Assembly: GCF_001652275.1 (NCBI RefSeq)
Contig: NZ_LVZK01000002.1
Span: forward strand, 1 to 64,000
DNA length: 64,000 bases
From: Peptidiphaga gingivicola
Lineage (GTDB): Bacteria > Actinomycetota > Actinomycetes > Actinomycetales > Actinomycetaceae
Reading direction: 5' to 3'
Shown here: positions 29,948-39,610 of the stretch, piece after piece
How positions within the stretch are numbered: position 1 is the stretch's first letter
Layout: each line of letters opens with the position of its first letter
Made by a program: the position numbers and the translations under genes
Notes under the pieces: generated by a model
Told to the model about the DNA's origin: nothing
The model's database searches: none
Seen by the model: the letters and a program-made list of their open reading frames with translations, nothing else

Positions 29948-32260
29948 ATGACATCACCCCGCTTCCCCTCAGCGACAATCCTTGGGTACCCGAGGATCGG
30001 GCCTTCCCGCGAACTCAAGCGCGCCGTCGAATCCTATTGGGCGGGGAAAATCGACGCGGACGAGCTGCGGAGCGCGGAGCGCGGCCTTCGCCTGGCGAGC
30101 TACAAGCGGCTGCGCGAGCTGGGCCTGACCGAGGCCGCCTCGATTCCCGAATCGTTCTCGCTCTACGACCAGGTCCTCGACGTCACGGTGCTCCTCGGCG
30201 CCATTCCCGAACGCTTTGCCGGGCGCACGGGATACGACCTTTACTTTTCCCTGGCCCGCGGCAACGACACGGCGCCGCCGCAGGAGATGACAAAGTGGTT
30301 CGACACGAACTACCACTACCTCGTCCCTGAAATCGGCCCCGAGACTCCTATCGGGCTGGCGGACCGCGGCGTCGTCGAACGTTTCGCCGAAGCGCGGGAG
30401 GCGGGTTTCGACGTCCGCCCCACGCTGGTCGGCCCGGTGACCTACCTCGCGCTCGCCAAGGCGGCCGACGGCGCCCCCGCCGAGTTTTCGCCGCTGGACC
30501 GGCTTGACGACGTCGTCGACGCATACGCCGAGCTTTTGGGCGAGTTGGCCGCCGCGGGGGCCGAATGGGTGCAATTCGACGAGCCCGCATTGACCTCCGA
30601 CAACCTTCCGGCGGCGCGCAGCGACCTCATCGCCGCGGCGTTCCGGGCGTGGCAGCAGCTCGCCGCCGTCGACCCGCGCCCGAACATCCTCGTCACCACG
30701 CCTTACGGCGACGCCAGCCAGGCGATCCCCGCCCTGACCCAGACGGGAGTCGAGGCGATCCACGCCGCGGCCGGCCAGCTCGCGCCCTTCGCCGGATCCG
30801 GCGTCGACTTCTCCGAGGTCGTGCTCGTGGCCGGAGTGATCGACGGACGCAACATCTGGACGGCCGACCTCGGGCGGGCCGAGCGCTCCCTCCAAGCCCT
30901 CGAGCCCCTCGGCGCGGCGGGAGTGAGCGTTTCGACCACGACGTCCCTCCAGCACGTCCCGTACAACACCGAGGTGGAAAAGTGGGACGACCCCGAGCTG
31001 GACGCGAACCTCCACGAGTGGCTGGCCTTCGCCGACCAGAAGGTGCGCGAGGTCGTCGTCCTGGCCGCGGGACTCACCGAGGGCTGGGGCACGATCGCCG
31101 ACGAGGTCAGGCGGTCAGAGGACATCCTCGCCAGGCGCTCGCGCAGCGCCGGCGTCGTCCGCGAAGACGTGCGCGACAGGGTCGCGGCCGTCGACGAGTC
31201 GCTGCGAACCCGCGTCGAGTACGCCGAGCGCGAGCCGAAGCAGCGCGAGAGGCTTGGGCTTCCGCCGCTGCCGACGACGACGATCGGCTCCTTCCCCCAG
31301 ACTCCGCAGATCCGCAAGACCCGTGCGGCCTTCAACCGCGGCGAAATCGACGAAGCGGGCTACCTCGAGGCGATCCGCGCGGAGATAGCCGACGTCATCG
31401 CCCTTCAGGAGGGCCTTGACGTGGACGTCCTCGTCCACGGAGAGCCGGAGCGCAACGACATGGTGCAGTACTTCGCCGAGCTGCTCGAGGGCTTCGCGGT
31501 CACGTCGCAGGGCTGGGTGCAGTCTTACGGCACGCGCTGCACACGCCCGTCGATCCTTTGGGGCGACGTCGCCCGCACCAAGCCGCTGACCACCGAGTGG
31601 ACGGCCTACGCCCAATCCCTGACGGACCGTCCGGTCAAGGGAATGCTCACCGGCCCCGTCACAATCCTCGCGTGGTCTTTCGTGCGCGACGACCTTCCGA
31701 TCGCCCAGGTGGCCGACCAGGTCGCCCTGGCGCTGCGCGACGAGATCGCCGACCTCCAGGCCGGCGGAGCCGCAATCATCCAGGTCGACGAGCCGGCGCT
31801 GCGCGAGCGGCTTCCGCTCGCCGAGGAGGAGCACGAGGCCTACCTCGCGTGGGCCGTCGGTTCCTTCCGCCTGGCCACCGCCGTCGCCGAGCCCTCGACG
31901 CAGATCCACACCCACCTGTGCTATTCGGAGTTCGGGCAGATCATCGACGCCATCGACGCCCTCGACGCCGACGTCACGTCGATCGAAGCCGCGCGCTCTC
32001 GCATGGAGATCCTTCCCGAGCTCGCCGAGCACGGCTACGTTCGCGGCATAGGCCCCGGCGTGTGGGACATCCACTCCCCGCGCGTTCCCTCGACAGAGGA
32101 GCTCACCGAGCTCATTGAGGCCGCCGTCGCGGCCATTCCGGCTTCCCGGGTGTGGGTCAACCCCGACTGCGGCCTGAAGACGAGAGCGTATCCGGAGACC
32201 AAGGCGACCCTCGAGAACCTCGTGAGCGCGGCAAAGGCCGTTCGAGGCCGGCTGAGCTGA
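29948..32260 (+). CDS. metE: Cobalamin-independent methionine synthase
   Basis: 770 residues, full length. It transfers the methyl group of methyl-THF (polyglutamate) to homocysteine. The N-terminal barrel begins ATILGYPRIGPSRELKRAVE; the C-terminal catalytic barrel starts LPTTTIGSFPQTPQIR. Zinc ligands are visible at H656 and C658 (IHTHLCYSEF) and C741 (NPDCGLKTR). ATG has GGAG eight bases upstream. It lies directly downstream of metF, which supplies its methyl donor. Confidence 0.97.
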   Translation: MTSPRFPSATILGYPRIGPSRELKRAVESYWAGKIDADELRSAERGLRLASYKRLRELGLTEAASIPESFSLYDQVLDVTVLLGAIPERFAGRTGYDLYFSLARGNDTAPPQEMTKWFDTNYHYLVPEIGPETPIGLADRGVVERFAEAREAGFDVRPTLVGPVTYLALAKAADGAPAEFSPLDRLDDVVDAYAELLGELAAAGAEWVQFDEPALTSDNLPAARSDLIAAAFRAWQQLAAVDPRPNILVTTPYGDASQAIPALTQTGVEAIHAAAGQLAPFAGSGVDFSEVVLVAGVIDGRNIWTADLGRAERSLQALEPLGAAGVSVSTTTSLQHVPYNTEVEKWDDPELDANLHEWLAFADQKVREVVVLAAGLTEGWGTIADEVRRSEDILARRSRSAGVVREDVRDRVAAVDESLRTRVEYAEREPKQRERLGLPPLPTTTIGSFPQTPQIRKTRAAFNRGEIDEAGYLEAIRAEIADVIALQEGLDVDVLVHGEPERNDMVQYFAELLEGFAVTSQGWVQSYGTRCTRPSILWGDVARTKPLTTEWTAYAQSLTDRPVKGMLTGPVTILAWSFVRDDLPIAQVADQVALALRDEIADLQAGGAAIIQVDEPALRERLPLAEEEHEAYLAWAVGSFRLATAVAEPSTQIHTHLCYSEFGQIIDAIDALDADVTSIEAARSRMEILPELAEHGYVRGIGPGVWDIHSPRVPSTEELTELIEAAVAAIPASRVWVNPDCGLKTRAYPETKATLENLVSAAKAVRGRLS

Positions 32261-32296
32261 GACAGTCGCAGGCTGACTGCAAGAGCGAGGCGATAT

Positions 32297-32330
32297 GTGG
32301 GTCGGGCGACGTTCGCGTTGCCCGACCCAC
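32297..32330 (+). terminator. Hairpin terminator after metE
   Basis: Perfect 11-bp arms gtgggtcgggc (32297-32307) and gcccgacccac (32320-32330), 36 bases after the metE stop. No long U-run. Confidence 0.6.
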
Positions 32331-32497
32331 GCGAGATTTCGGAGCCTTCGGCGTCAACTTCAAACGCGTCCGCTGCGTCGCCTTAAGCTGTTTCCACAGG
32401 CGCCTAGCCGATTCGAAACAGGCCTTCGGCCGGGCGAGGCGATTGCGGCGAGCGGACAGCGGGGCAACTGTTGCCAGCGGGCAGCGGGGCGATTTTC

Positions 32498-33841
32498 ATG
32501 AGGTTTGACCGTCAGCCCAAGCTTTGGCGCGACAGGCATGGAAGGGCCCACCGAGAGATCGAGGCCAACGTTCCGATCCACTCGGCCTCCATCGAGCGAG
32601 TCACCGGCCCAATCGAAGCCGCATATGCGCGCCAATCCCACGATTTCGAGAGGCTCCTGGCCGAGGGCCTTTCGCGTCCCAACCCAATTGTCACGCCTTA
32701 CGGCCGCGACGCCCTGTACACGTGGCTCGTCGAAGCGCCGTCGGCCCGGAACGTTCTGCTGTGGCTCGCAGATCTGATTGAACCGGAGCGCATCGAGAAC
32801 GCCGAGTTTTCACGGCTCGGCGGAACCGGAATATGGGCGCTTACCGTCAAGCTTCCACGAAGTTGGCGCGCCTCATACAGGATTGCGACAAGCGCGGCGG
32901 ATCCGAGCGATTCCCCCTGGAGAGCGGCTCGCGGATACGGGCCGGTGCGCGTGTCCGCGCTCGAATCGTCGAGTTTGGATCGACGTTCTTCCGAGGCCAT
33001 GCGATCGACGGCGGGCGAGTTCTCGCTGGCCGCCGGTCCGGAGGCTCCCCCGGAGCTCTGGCGCTGCGACGTCGGGCACGAGGCCGAGTGCTCGGACGCC
33101 GGGCGCCGCACCGGAGGCGAAGCCGCCCGTCAAGGCGAATGCACTCGGCCCGGAGACTCGCGTCCGCCACGCAGCCGCGGCGCACAGAAGGGCGGCGAGC
33201 TTGCGCTGCGAGGCGGCGTCGAACAGATCTCCGACGGTTGCGAGCAAGCATGGATCTATGTTCCCAAGGCCGACGTTCCCGATTTCGACCGACCCACACC
33301 GCTGCTCCTGCTTTTCGACGGCGGCACGTGGGCGCGAGACATCGAACTCCCTCGGCTTCTCGACGCCGCAATCGCCTCCGGGGCCATTGCCCCGCTCCAC
33401 GTGGCGATGCTCGAAGCCGGCAGCGAGGGCGACCGGTGGGAAAGCCTCGGCGTTCCCTGCGGCCAGGTTGATGCCGTCCTCGATTGGCTGCTTCCCGAGC
33501 TTCGCAGCCGCTACAACGTGGCACACGACGGCGAGAGCACCTGGGCGGCCGGGCAAAGCCTGGGCGGGCTGAGCGCCCTGTGGACGGCTGCTCTGTCCGA
33601 AGGGCAGGTTCGCCACGTCGTTGCCCAATCCCCTTCCCTGTGGCGCTTCGACCTGGCGGGCCCCTTGGCGGAAGCTCCTTGGGATTCGATTCGCATCGAC
33701 GTCGGCGCGCTCGAGGGCACAGCGCATCTGGCGCACCGACTCGCTGCCCGGGTTCCCGGCATCGACGTCAAGGAATTTTGCGGCGGCCACGATTGGGCCT
33801 GCTGGCGCGCCGCGCTATTCTCCGCCCTCGCAGGCATGTGA
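32498..33841 (+). CDS. Enterochelin esterase (Fes)-like alpha/beta hydrolase
   Basis: About 447 residues. The N-terminal Fes domain is visible (GGTGIWALTVKLPRSWRASY) and the C-terminal hydrolase carries TWAAGQSLGGLSALW with nucleophile S354 and GGHDWACWRAAL with H431. Family role: hydrolysis of ferric siderophore esters in the cytosol to release iron. The linker around residues 185-245 is low-complexity (Gly/Arg/Glu-rich) and unlike Fes. ATG 32498 is chosen; a TTG at 32471 would add nine residues. It converges on the antiporter gene. No siderophore genes are nearby, so the substrate is open. Confidence 0.78.
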   Translation: MRFDRQPKLWRDRHGRAHREIEANVPIHSASIERVTGPIEAAYARQSHDFERLLAEGLSRPNPIVTPYGRDALYTWLVEAPSARNVLLWLADLIEPERIENAEFSRLGGTGIWALTVKLPRSWRASYRIATSAADPSDSPWRAARGYGPVRVSALESSSLDRRSSEAMRSTAGEFSLAAGPEAPPELWRCDVGHEAECSDAGRRTGGEAARQGECTRPGDSRPPRSRGAQKGGELALRGGVEQISDGCEQAWIYVPKADVPDFDRPTPLLLLFDGGTWARDIELPRLLDAAIASGAIAPLHVAMLEAGSEGDRWESLGVPCGQVDAVLDWLLPELRSRYNVAHDGESTWAAGQSLGGLSALWTAALSEGQVRHVVAQSPSLWRFDLAGPLAEAPWDSIRIDVGALEGTAHLAHRLAARVPGIDVKEFCGGHDWACWRAALFSALAGM

Positions 33842-33927
33842 ACCCGCCCCCGGTGTCAGTCAGTACGCCCGGCCAGTCCCCGTGTATGACCAGGGCGTCC
33901 TAAGACCGCTCGCTGCACGGGTTGGCG

Positions 33928-33960
33928 GCGCTGTCGCCTCCATCCCGGCGGCGACAGCGC
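33928..33960. terminator. Hairpin between convergent esterase and antiporter genes
   Basis: gcgctgtcgcc (33928-33938) and ggcgacagcgc (33950-33960) form a perfect 11-bp stem ten bases from the antiporter stop. It can serve both converging genes. Confidence 0.65.
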
Positions 33961-33970
33961 AACACCGCGC

Positions 33971-35515
33971 TCACAGCACCATGGCTGCAATCCAACCGGC
34001 GGCGAGCAGCGGCAGGTTGAAGTGGAGGAAGGTCGGTATGACGGTGTCGCGCACGTGGTCGTGCTGGCCGTCGGCGTTGAGCCCCGCCGTCGGGCCGAGG
34101 GTCGAATCCGAGGCGGGAGACCCCGCATCGCCCAGAGCTCCTGCGGTGCCGATGATGGAAACCGTCGCGAGCGGCGAAAAGCCCAGGGACACGCACAACG
34201 GAACGTAGATCGCCGTGATGATCGGAAGGGTCGAGAACGACGAGCCGATCCCCATTGTGACAATGAGCCCCACTAGGAGCATGGCGAACGCGGCCATCGG
34301 CCGATTGTCCGCGAACACTTTGGCGATGTCGGCCACGAGGGGTTTGACGTCGCCAGTGGCCTCCATTACCGCGGCGAAGCCCTGGGCCGAAATCATGATG
34401 AACCCGATGACGGCCATCATCTTCATCCCTTGGGTGAAGACGTCGTCGGCGTCGCGCCAAGGCACCGCGCCCGTGACGAGGAAGACCATCAACCCCACGA
34501 GCGATCCGATGAGCAGACCGTCCGCTTCGGCTCCGGACGCCTTCATCCACAGCTGCACCCCGAAGCACGCAACGATTCCGACGAGCGACATGACGATGGG
34601 ATAGGCGGATGGGCGAGCCTCCCCCTTTTCTTTCAACTCGTCAGAATCGCCGCCCGAGCCACTGGTGCGGCCCTTGCCGAACAAACCTGCCAAACCGCGC
34701 CTGCCCGCACCGGATTTGCCCGAGCCGCCCGCACCGGTTTGGCCGCCGGAGGCGCTGCCGTCCGAGCCGTCGTCGGCGATGACCGCGTCCAGTTCGGAAA
34801 CGCCGCTGCCGACGGACTTCGATCCGTCGATCGCAATGTCGGCGTATTCGCGGGGCTTTCGATAGGAGAAGAAGACGGCGACGAGGAGGCCGGCGACCAT
34901 TCCCAGCGCGGGAATCCCCATGGCCGCCATCACGTTGACGCCGTCGGTCCTCATTCCGGCTTTGCGGATGTTGCCAAGAAGAATGTCATTGAGGAAGATG
35001 CTGCCGAATCCGATCGGCAGATACATGTAGGTGGTCACCAAGCCGAAGGTCAAGACGCAGGCCACGAGCCTCCGGTCGATCCGCAGTTTGTTCATGACCG
35101 TCAAAAGCGGAGGAATGAGCAGCGGGATGAATGCGATGTGCACGGGAACGAGATTCTGGCTCATGATCGACATGGCGAGAATCCCGCCGAGCATCGTGTA
35201 CTTCATGACGGTCAGCACGCGTTCGCGCGACGCGTTTTCCTCGCCGATCCGCGAAATGAGCGCATCGGCGAGAAGCTTGGGAAGCCCCGAGTTGGCCACG
35301 GCCATCGCGAAGGCGCCGAGGAGGGCGTAGGAAAGGGCGATCTTCGCTCCGCCCGAGAGCCCCTCCTGAAAGGCGACCAGCGTTCCGTCCAGGCCAAGGC
35401 CGCCTAGCAATCCGCCTACGATTGCGCCGATGAAAAGGGCGACGACGACGTGGACGCGCACCAGCGAGAGGGCCAGCATGACAACCACGGCAATGAGAAC
35501 GGAGTTGGTCAACAT
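33971..35515 (-). CDS. Na+/H+ antiporter family (NhaC/YuiF-type) transporter
   Basis: About 514 residues and roughly eleven membrane segments. Characteristic stretches: [32 protein letters not shown]-like ([18 protein letters not shown]) and [20 protein letters not shown] with [21 protein letters not shown] ~60-residue Gly/Ser/Asp-rich cytosolic linker interrupts the middle. Members exchange Na+ for H+ or carry amino acids; the substrate is not certain. ATG 35515 chosen because TATAGT ends six bases upstream; the frame continues to 35584. Confidence 0.82.
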   Translation of the reverse strand: MLTNSVLIAVVVMLALSLVRVHVVVALFIGAIVGGLLGGLGLDGTLVAFQEGLSGGAKIALSYALLGAFAMAVANSGLPKLLADALISRIGEENASRERVLTVMKYTMLGGILAMSIMSQNLVPVHIAFIPLLIPPLLTVMNKLRIDRRLVACVLTFGLVTTYMYLPIGFGSIFLNDILLGNIRKAGMRTDGVNVMAAMGIPALGMVAGLLVAVFFSYRKPREYADIAIDGSKSVGSGVSELDAVIADDGSDGSASGGQTGAGGSGKSGAGRRGLAGLFGKGRTSGSGGDSDELKEKGEARPSAYPIVMSLVGIVACFGVQLWMKASGAEADGLLIGSLVGLMVFLVTGAVPWRDADDVFTQGMKMMAVIGFIMISAQGFAAVMEATGDVKPLVADIAKVFADNRPMAAFAMLLVGLIVTMGIGSSFSTLPIITAIYVPLCVSLGFSPLATVSIIGTAGALGDAGSPASDSTLGPTAGLNADGQHDHVRDTVIPTFLHFNLPLLAAGWIAAMVL

Positions 35516-35521
35516 TGCCCA

Positions 35522-35527
35522 ACTATA
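35522..35527 (-). promoter_or_regulatory. -10 box of a leaderless antiporter promoter
   Basis: TATAGT on the minus strand, then tgggca, then ATG at 35515. This decides the start over the longer frame. Confidence 0.55.
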
Positions 35528-35660
35528 AAACACGGCGAGTCCCGCGTCCCCCCAATCGTCCGGCAAACGGACAAAGAGACGCATATTGCCCGTCAGACAA
35601 CTAGCGTCCCGGAATTCCGTTCACTGCGCTGCCGACGGAGGGAATCACCGGGAAGGCCCG

Positions 35661-36743
35661 TCACCGATGGGAAGCGGCGCCGTCGCGTTGAAAGGCCCGG
35701 CGATACTCGATCGGCGGCACTCCGACGGAGGCGACGAAATGTTTGCGCATGGACACGGCGCCGCCGAAGCCCACGCGGCTGGCGATCTGCTCGACGCCGA
35801 GCGCCGTCGTCTCCAGAAGCTCCTGCGCGGCCGCCACCCTGCGGGAGATGAGCCACCGGATCGGGGGCATCCCGGTCTCGGCGAGAAATCTCCGATGCAA
35901 TGTGCGCGGCGACGTGTGTGCGCAATCGGCCATCGTCTGAGCCGTCCACGGGGCGGCGAGATCGCGCAGAATCGCCGCTCGCAGTTCTTCGCCCTCGCTC
36001 GCCCTCCCCTCGGTTTCGCCTCTCAACGGAGGGATGAACTGAGCCTGGCCTCCCGGGCGGACCGCCGGCAGAACCATCGATCGGGCGACGGCGGCCGCTG
36101 CCGCCGATCCGCACTCTTGAGCCAGAATCGCCAGGCAGGCGTCGATTCCGGCGGCGACCCCCGCCGAGGTCCACAGCCGCCGTGCGGCGTCGTGCGTGTA
36201 GAGCACCTTCGGATCGACCCGCACCCTCTTGTGCAGTCGTTGAAGCTCGTCGCAAAAACGCCAGTGGGTCGTTGCGTCGGCTCCGTCGAGCAAGCCGGTC
36301 GCCGCGAGGAGAAAGGCCCCTGTGCACAGGGAGGCGATGTGCGTTCCGGAGCTGTGAAGCCGAAGCACGAGGGCCGCGGCGCGCTCGACGTCGTCTCGGA
36401 CGACGCCGGACCTGGCGGTGCCGGGACGGGCGGCGTCTTCCCGGGCGGCGGCGGACGGGACGACGCCGCCTCCGCCGGAGACGGCGCGGACGACGTCGGG
36501 ATCGACCGCCCCGAGCGGGTCGGCGAATCCAGGAATGACGAGCAGATCGGAGCCGTCGGCCTCCTGGAGCGGAAGCGCCCGGATGCGCAGGCCGCCTTCC
36601 AGTTCGGGTTCGGGCGAAGGAGAGACCGCGGCGACGTCGTTGAGCGGCACTCCCCTGTCGCGCCGGTCGCCGCCGAAGACCTCGAGCGCGGCACAGAGGT
36701 CAAAGCCCCGCATCCCCGGCAAAAGGACCACTCGCACCTTCAT
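35661..36743 (-). CDS. GlxA-type AraC-family transcriptional regulator
   Basis: 360 residues. The N-terminal half is a DJ-1/PfpI-like domain (VRVVLLPGMRGFDLCAALEV; elbow SLCTGAFLLAATGLLDG), with an Ala/Gly-rich insertion near residues 85-115. The C-terminal half is an AraC double helix-turn-helix (TMADCAHTSPRTLHRRFLAE; IASRVGFGGAVSMRKHF). Such proteins usually activate a nearby catabolic gene; the divergent isochorismatase-like gene is the obvious candidate. ATG follows a TAAAAT -10 by six bases. Confidence 0.88.
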   Translation of the reverse strand: MKVRVVLLPGMRGFDLCAALEVFGGDRRDRGVPLNDVAAVSPSPEPELEGGLRIRALPLQEADGSDLLVIPGFADPLGAVDPDVVRAVSGGGGVVPSAAAREDAARPGTARSGVVRDDVERAAALVLRLHSSGTHIASLCTGAFLLAATGLLDGADATTHWRFCDELQRLHKRVRVDPKVLYTHDAARRLWTSAGVAAGIDACLAILAQECGSAAAAAVARSMVLPAVRPGGQAQFIPPLRGETEGRASEGEELRAAILRDLAAPWTAQTMADCAHTSPRTLHRRFLAETGMPPIRWLISRRVAAAQELLETTALGVEQIASRVGFGGAVSMRKHFVASVGVPPIEYRRAFQRDGAASHR

Positions 36744-36749
36744 GGCAGA

Positions 36750-36755
36750 ATTTTA
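36750..36755 (-). promoter_or_regulatory. -10 box of a leaderless AraC-regulator promoter
   Basis: TAAAAT on the minus strand followed by tctgcc and ATG at 36743. It lies in the 70-base gap shared with the divergent hydrolase. Confidence 0.55.
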
Positions 36756-36813
36756 TCGGCAGGCGGCATTCGTGCCACTGTCGGCCTCGCGTCGGCGCTG
36801 GTTTCCTTGAGCC

Positions 36814-37389
36814 ATGGAAGGAAAGAACACAGCCCTCATCGTCATCGACGTTCAAAAAGGCTTCGACCACGGCGTCTACGGCCCGACCGCGAATCCGCAT
36901 GCCGAAGCCAACGTCTCGCAGCTCATCGACGAATGGGCGGAGAGACGGCTCGGTCCGCTCGTCGTCGTCCGCCACGACTCGCCCAACCCGCTTTCTCCGC
37001 TCCACCCCGATTGCCCAGGCAACGAACTGAAGGAGGACGTCGCCCGAGCCGAGGCCGACCTCACGATCTCCAAGCACGTGAACTCGGCGTTCTACGGGAA
37101 CCCCGATCTTCACGCGTGGCTTGGCCGTTCGCACATCGAGTCGCTCGTGCTCTGCGGAATCCAGACGAACATGTGCGTCGAGACGACGGCGCGGATGGCC
37201 GGCAACCTCGGGTACGACGTCACGGTTGCCTTCGACGCCACGCGAACGTTCGACATCGACGTCGAGGTCCCCGGCCTCGGACGGCTGCGGGAGAGCGCGG
37301 AAAACCTCATGCGGGCGACGGCAATGAACCTCGCCGCCGGAGGCTTCGCGAAGGTTCGCACGACGGCGGACATTCTGTCGCGGCTTTGA
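36814..37389 (+). CDS. Isochorismatase-family cysteine hydrolase
   Basis: 191 residues. The Asp-Lys-Cys triad is clear: D12 in LIVIDVQKGF, K87 in TISKHVNSAF and C121 in GIQTNMCVETTARMAG, with the family's cis-peptide region before the Cys. Members hydrolyse nicotinamide, ureidoacrylate, N-carbamoyl compounds or isochorismate; I cannot tell which. Divergent from the GlxA-type regulator, which probably controls it. Its last 83 bases overlap the end of the SGNH hydrolase gene on the other strand. Confidence 0.9.
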   Translation: MEGKNTALIVIDVQKGFDHGVYGPTANPHAEANVSQLIDEWAERRLGPLVVVRHDSPNPLSPLHPDCPGNELKEDVARAEADLTISKHVNSAFYGNPDLHAWLGRSHIESLVLCGIQTNMCVETTARMAGNLGYDVTVAFDATRTFDIDVEVPGLGRLRESAENLMRATAMNLAAGGFAKVRTTADILSRL

Positions 37390-39244
37390 CCGCGTAACCG
37401 CCTTCGGCCTGGGCGGCCTGCCGGCGCCGCGAGCCGTGGCTTTTCGCAGCGCGCGGAGCTTGCTTCGCTGCGGGCACGTGCCGCGTGACGAAGTCTTCCA
37501 TGCCGCGGTCGTCGGTCACGACGGCGGTCACTGTCGCTTTCTCCGCCGAGGGAATTTGGACCGACGTCCGGGCCCCGGACACGACCGTTTCGCCGCCGTC
37601 GGAGCGCTGGACATACCAGTCGACATGGACGACCTTCCCGTCGGCGTCGGTCGAAGCCGAGGCGTCCAGCGACATCCGGTCTCCGTCGCGCTCAACCGCG
37701 ATTGCGCCTGCAGGCCGCTCATTGTCCGCCCGATCCGCGGCGACCCGGAGCTCTTTACGAGCCTGGGCGTCTCGGGCCTGGACGCCCTCGGCCCGGGCGC
37801 CTCCCGCTTTGGCATCCCGAGCCCTGGAGTTTCCGGCCTTTGCGGAACCCGACGAATCCGACTGGCCGCCAAAGCCTCCCAGGGTTCCCGTCACGGCCTC
37901 CGCTGTGGCCGAGTGGCCCGCCTGGGTCGGGTGGAAGCGTCCGTCGTTGAGAATGTCATGGATCCACGATCCGTTCGATCCGCACAGCTCGTGCCCCTCG
38001 AACGCGGAAGCCGTGTCTGCAAACAGGAAGCCGTGGCGCAGCGCGGCGGCCTTGAGGGCGGCGTCGAGCTCGTCGGTCTTCGCCGTCATCCACCGCTGAT
38101 CCACCTTTTTCACGCCCTGACAGCGCCCCGGAATCGGCCCGCCCGTTCCGCCGCCGGCGGGAAAAATGCGCGGATAGCCCACTGCCACGACCGTCGCGCT
38201 CGGGGCTCGCGAGCGAATGTCCGCCGCGATCGAGTCGTAGCTGCGGACGCCTTCTTTCTTCGTCTTGCCTCGAAGAGCGTCGATGGCGGAATCGACTGGG
38301 CCGGTCACCGCCCGGTCGGTGCTGCAGGCGACGAACGGAAGGAGGCTCTTGCCTCCGATGCAGTCGCTGAGAACCCTGCTGAAGCCGGCGTCGTTGCCGC
38401 CGATCGCAAACGTCACGAGGCCCGTTGAGGCGTCGAGCCGCGAAAGCTGCGCCGGCTCTCCCCAGGCGGACTTGGCGTTGTAGAAGTCGCCGGTGCGGGC
38501 CCCGGAGCAGGCCCCGAAGTCGAGTGTTTTGCCCGCTTGGCCGCTCACTCGGTGGGCGTACGCGGAAGACGAGCGGTGGCATCGGTTTCCATTTGCCTCG
38601 TCGGTCCCTTCGGCGTACGGAGGGACGCCCTCACCCGAGGCGTAGGAGTCCCCGAGGGCGACGTATTTCCCGGCGGGGACGGTCGCCGGCTTCGCGCGGG
38701 CCGCCGACGCCTGGTGGGAGGCCGACGTTTTGTGGGAGGCCGACGCCGCATCGCGGGCGACGCCGCCCGGATTGGCCTCCGCCGCCGCGCCCTTCGAGAC
38801 CGCGCCCCGGGCATCCGCGGCCAGGGCGAGGGCGCCGGATGGCGCAGATCCCTTGTCAGCCTGGCCGGCGCTGGCTTGCGCACCGATCGCCGAGGCAACG
38901 AAGAAGGCCGACGCCGCAACGGCGACCTTGAGCCGAGACGGCGAGGCTCCGAGCCTAGACGGATGGACGCTCCGTCGCGACGGCAGGTGCCCGAGCCCGA
39001 ACGGGAAAGAGCCGCGCCGGGGCGGCCGACCGCTGCGTCGAAGCGACGGCCTCCCGCGCACGGCCCCGAGAGGACGCCCATAGATTCCTGCATCCTCGAG
39101 GCGCCCCGCGAATTTTCGACGAGGAACTTGCGAGCCGCCGGATCTACGGGCGACACAGTCGGGCTCATCGACGACGTCGCCGGTTCGACGCGCGATGTCA
39201 CGGATGCGCGCGAACAGATTCGATGAATGGGATGCGTTGGACAT
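37307..39244 (-). CDS. Secreted or anchored SGNH/GDSL hydrolase
   Basis: 645 residues. Catalytic Ser S200 lies in YVALGDSYASGEGVPPY, the oxyanion Asn in VTFAIGGNDAGF, and the Asp-x-x-His pair in NDGRFHPTQAGH: the Streptomyces-type GDSL esterase pattern, with six Cys likely disulphide-bonded. The C-terminus carries a PKD/Ig-like strand region (GDRMSLDASASTDADGKVVH). The membrane/signal segment (LKVAVAASAFFVASAIGA) begins only at residue 105, after an Arg-rich tail. The ATG is well supported by GAGGAG six bases upstream, so the long cytosolic tail appears real. Acts outside the membrane on an ester or lipid. Confidence 0.85.
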   Translation of the reverse strand: MSNASHSSNLFARIRDIARRTGDVVDEPDCVARRSGGSQVPRRKFAGRLEDAGIYGRPLGAVRGRPSLRRSGRPPRRGSFPFGLGHLPSRRSVHPSRLGASPSRLKVAVAASAFFVASAIGAQASAGQADKGSAPSGALALAADARGAVSKGAAAEANPGGVARDAASASHKTSASHQASAARAKPATVPAGKYVALGDSYASGEGVPPYAEGTDEANGNRCHRSSSAYAHRVSGQAGKTLDFGACSGARTGDFYNAKSAWGEPAQLSRLDASTGLVTFAIGGNDAGFSRVLSDCIGGKSLLPFVACSTDRAVTGPVDSAIDALRGKTKKEGVRSYDSIAADIRSRAPSATVVAVGYPRIFPAGGGTGGPIPGRCQGVKKVDQRWMTAKTDELDAALKAAALRHGFLFADTASAFEGHELCGSNGSWIHDILNDGRFHPTQAGHSATAEAVTGTLGGFGGQSDSSGSAKAGNSRARDAKAGGARAEGVQARDAQARKELRVAADRADNERPAGAIAVERDGDRMSLDASASTDADGKVVHVDWYVQRSDGGETVVSGARTSVQIPSAEKATVTAVVTDDRGMEDFVTRHVPAAKQAPRAAKSHGSRRRQAAQAEGGYAVKAATECPPSCEPSRSLRRRGSLPSPA

Positions 39245-39490
39245 GGTGGGCTCCTCAAGCCTTCGGGGCCGCCCTTTGCCTGGACCTTTCAGCCGCCCGG
39301 ACCGCCAAGCGGACCCTACCGATCAGTAGTCAATTATGAAGAGCATCCTTCGCGGATACGGCGACGTCAAGGCTTAGTTGCAGTTTTTAGTACCCGTCGC
39401 ATGCAGGAGCCGCCGAAATTCAGTCCCGCCGCAATTCCATCCGTTTCTTCCGTCGCGCCTGGCTTTCCGATCGACAGGCTGAAGCGAGGC

Positions 39491-39528
39491 GAACCGGCGG
39501 GCTCGCGCACCGTCAAACCCGCCGGTTC
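39491..39528 (-). terminator. Hairpin downstream of the sugar symporter
   Basis: gaaccggcggg (39491-39501) and cccgccggttc (39518-39528), a perfect 11-bp stem 83 bases after the symporter stop. The gap 39245-39610 otherwise holds only the AT-rich promoter area of the SGNH gene near 39330-39345. Confidence 0.55.
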
Positions 39529-39610
39529 ACGATGGGGACCCAGAGAGCGGCCCTCCGAAACACCCGCTCAGAGGCGTTTGCCGGCCTCGGCCTTTTGCCG
39601 GATCCGAGCC

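Noticed and set aside
35586-37397. 603-codon plus-strand open frame
   Set aside because: Covers the AraC regulator antisense and the isochorismatase gene out of frame; both of those are well supported.
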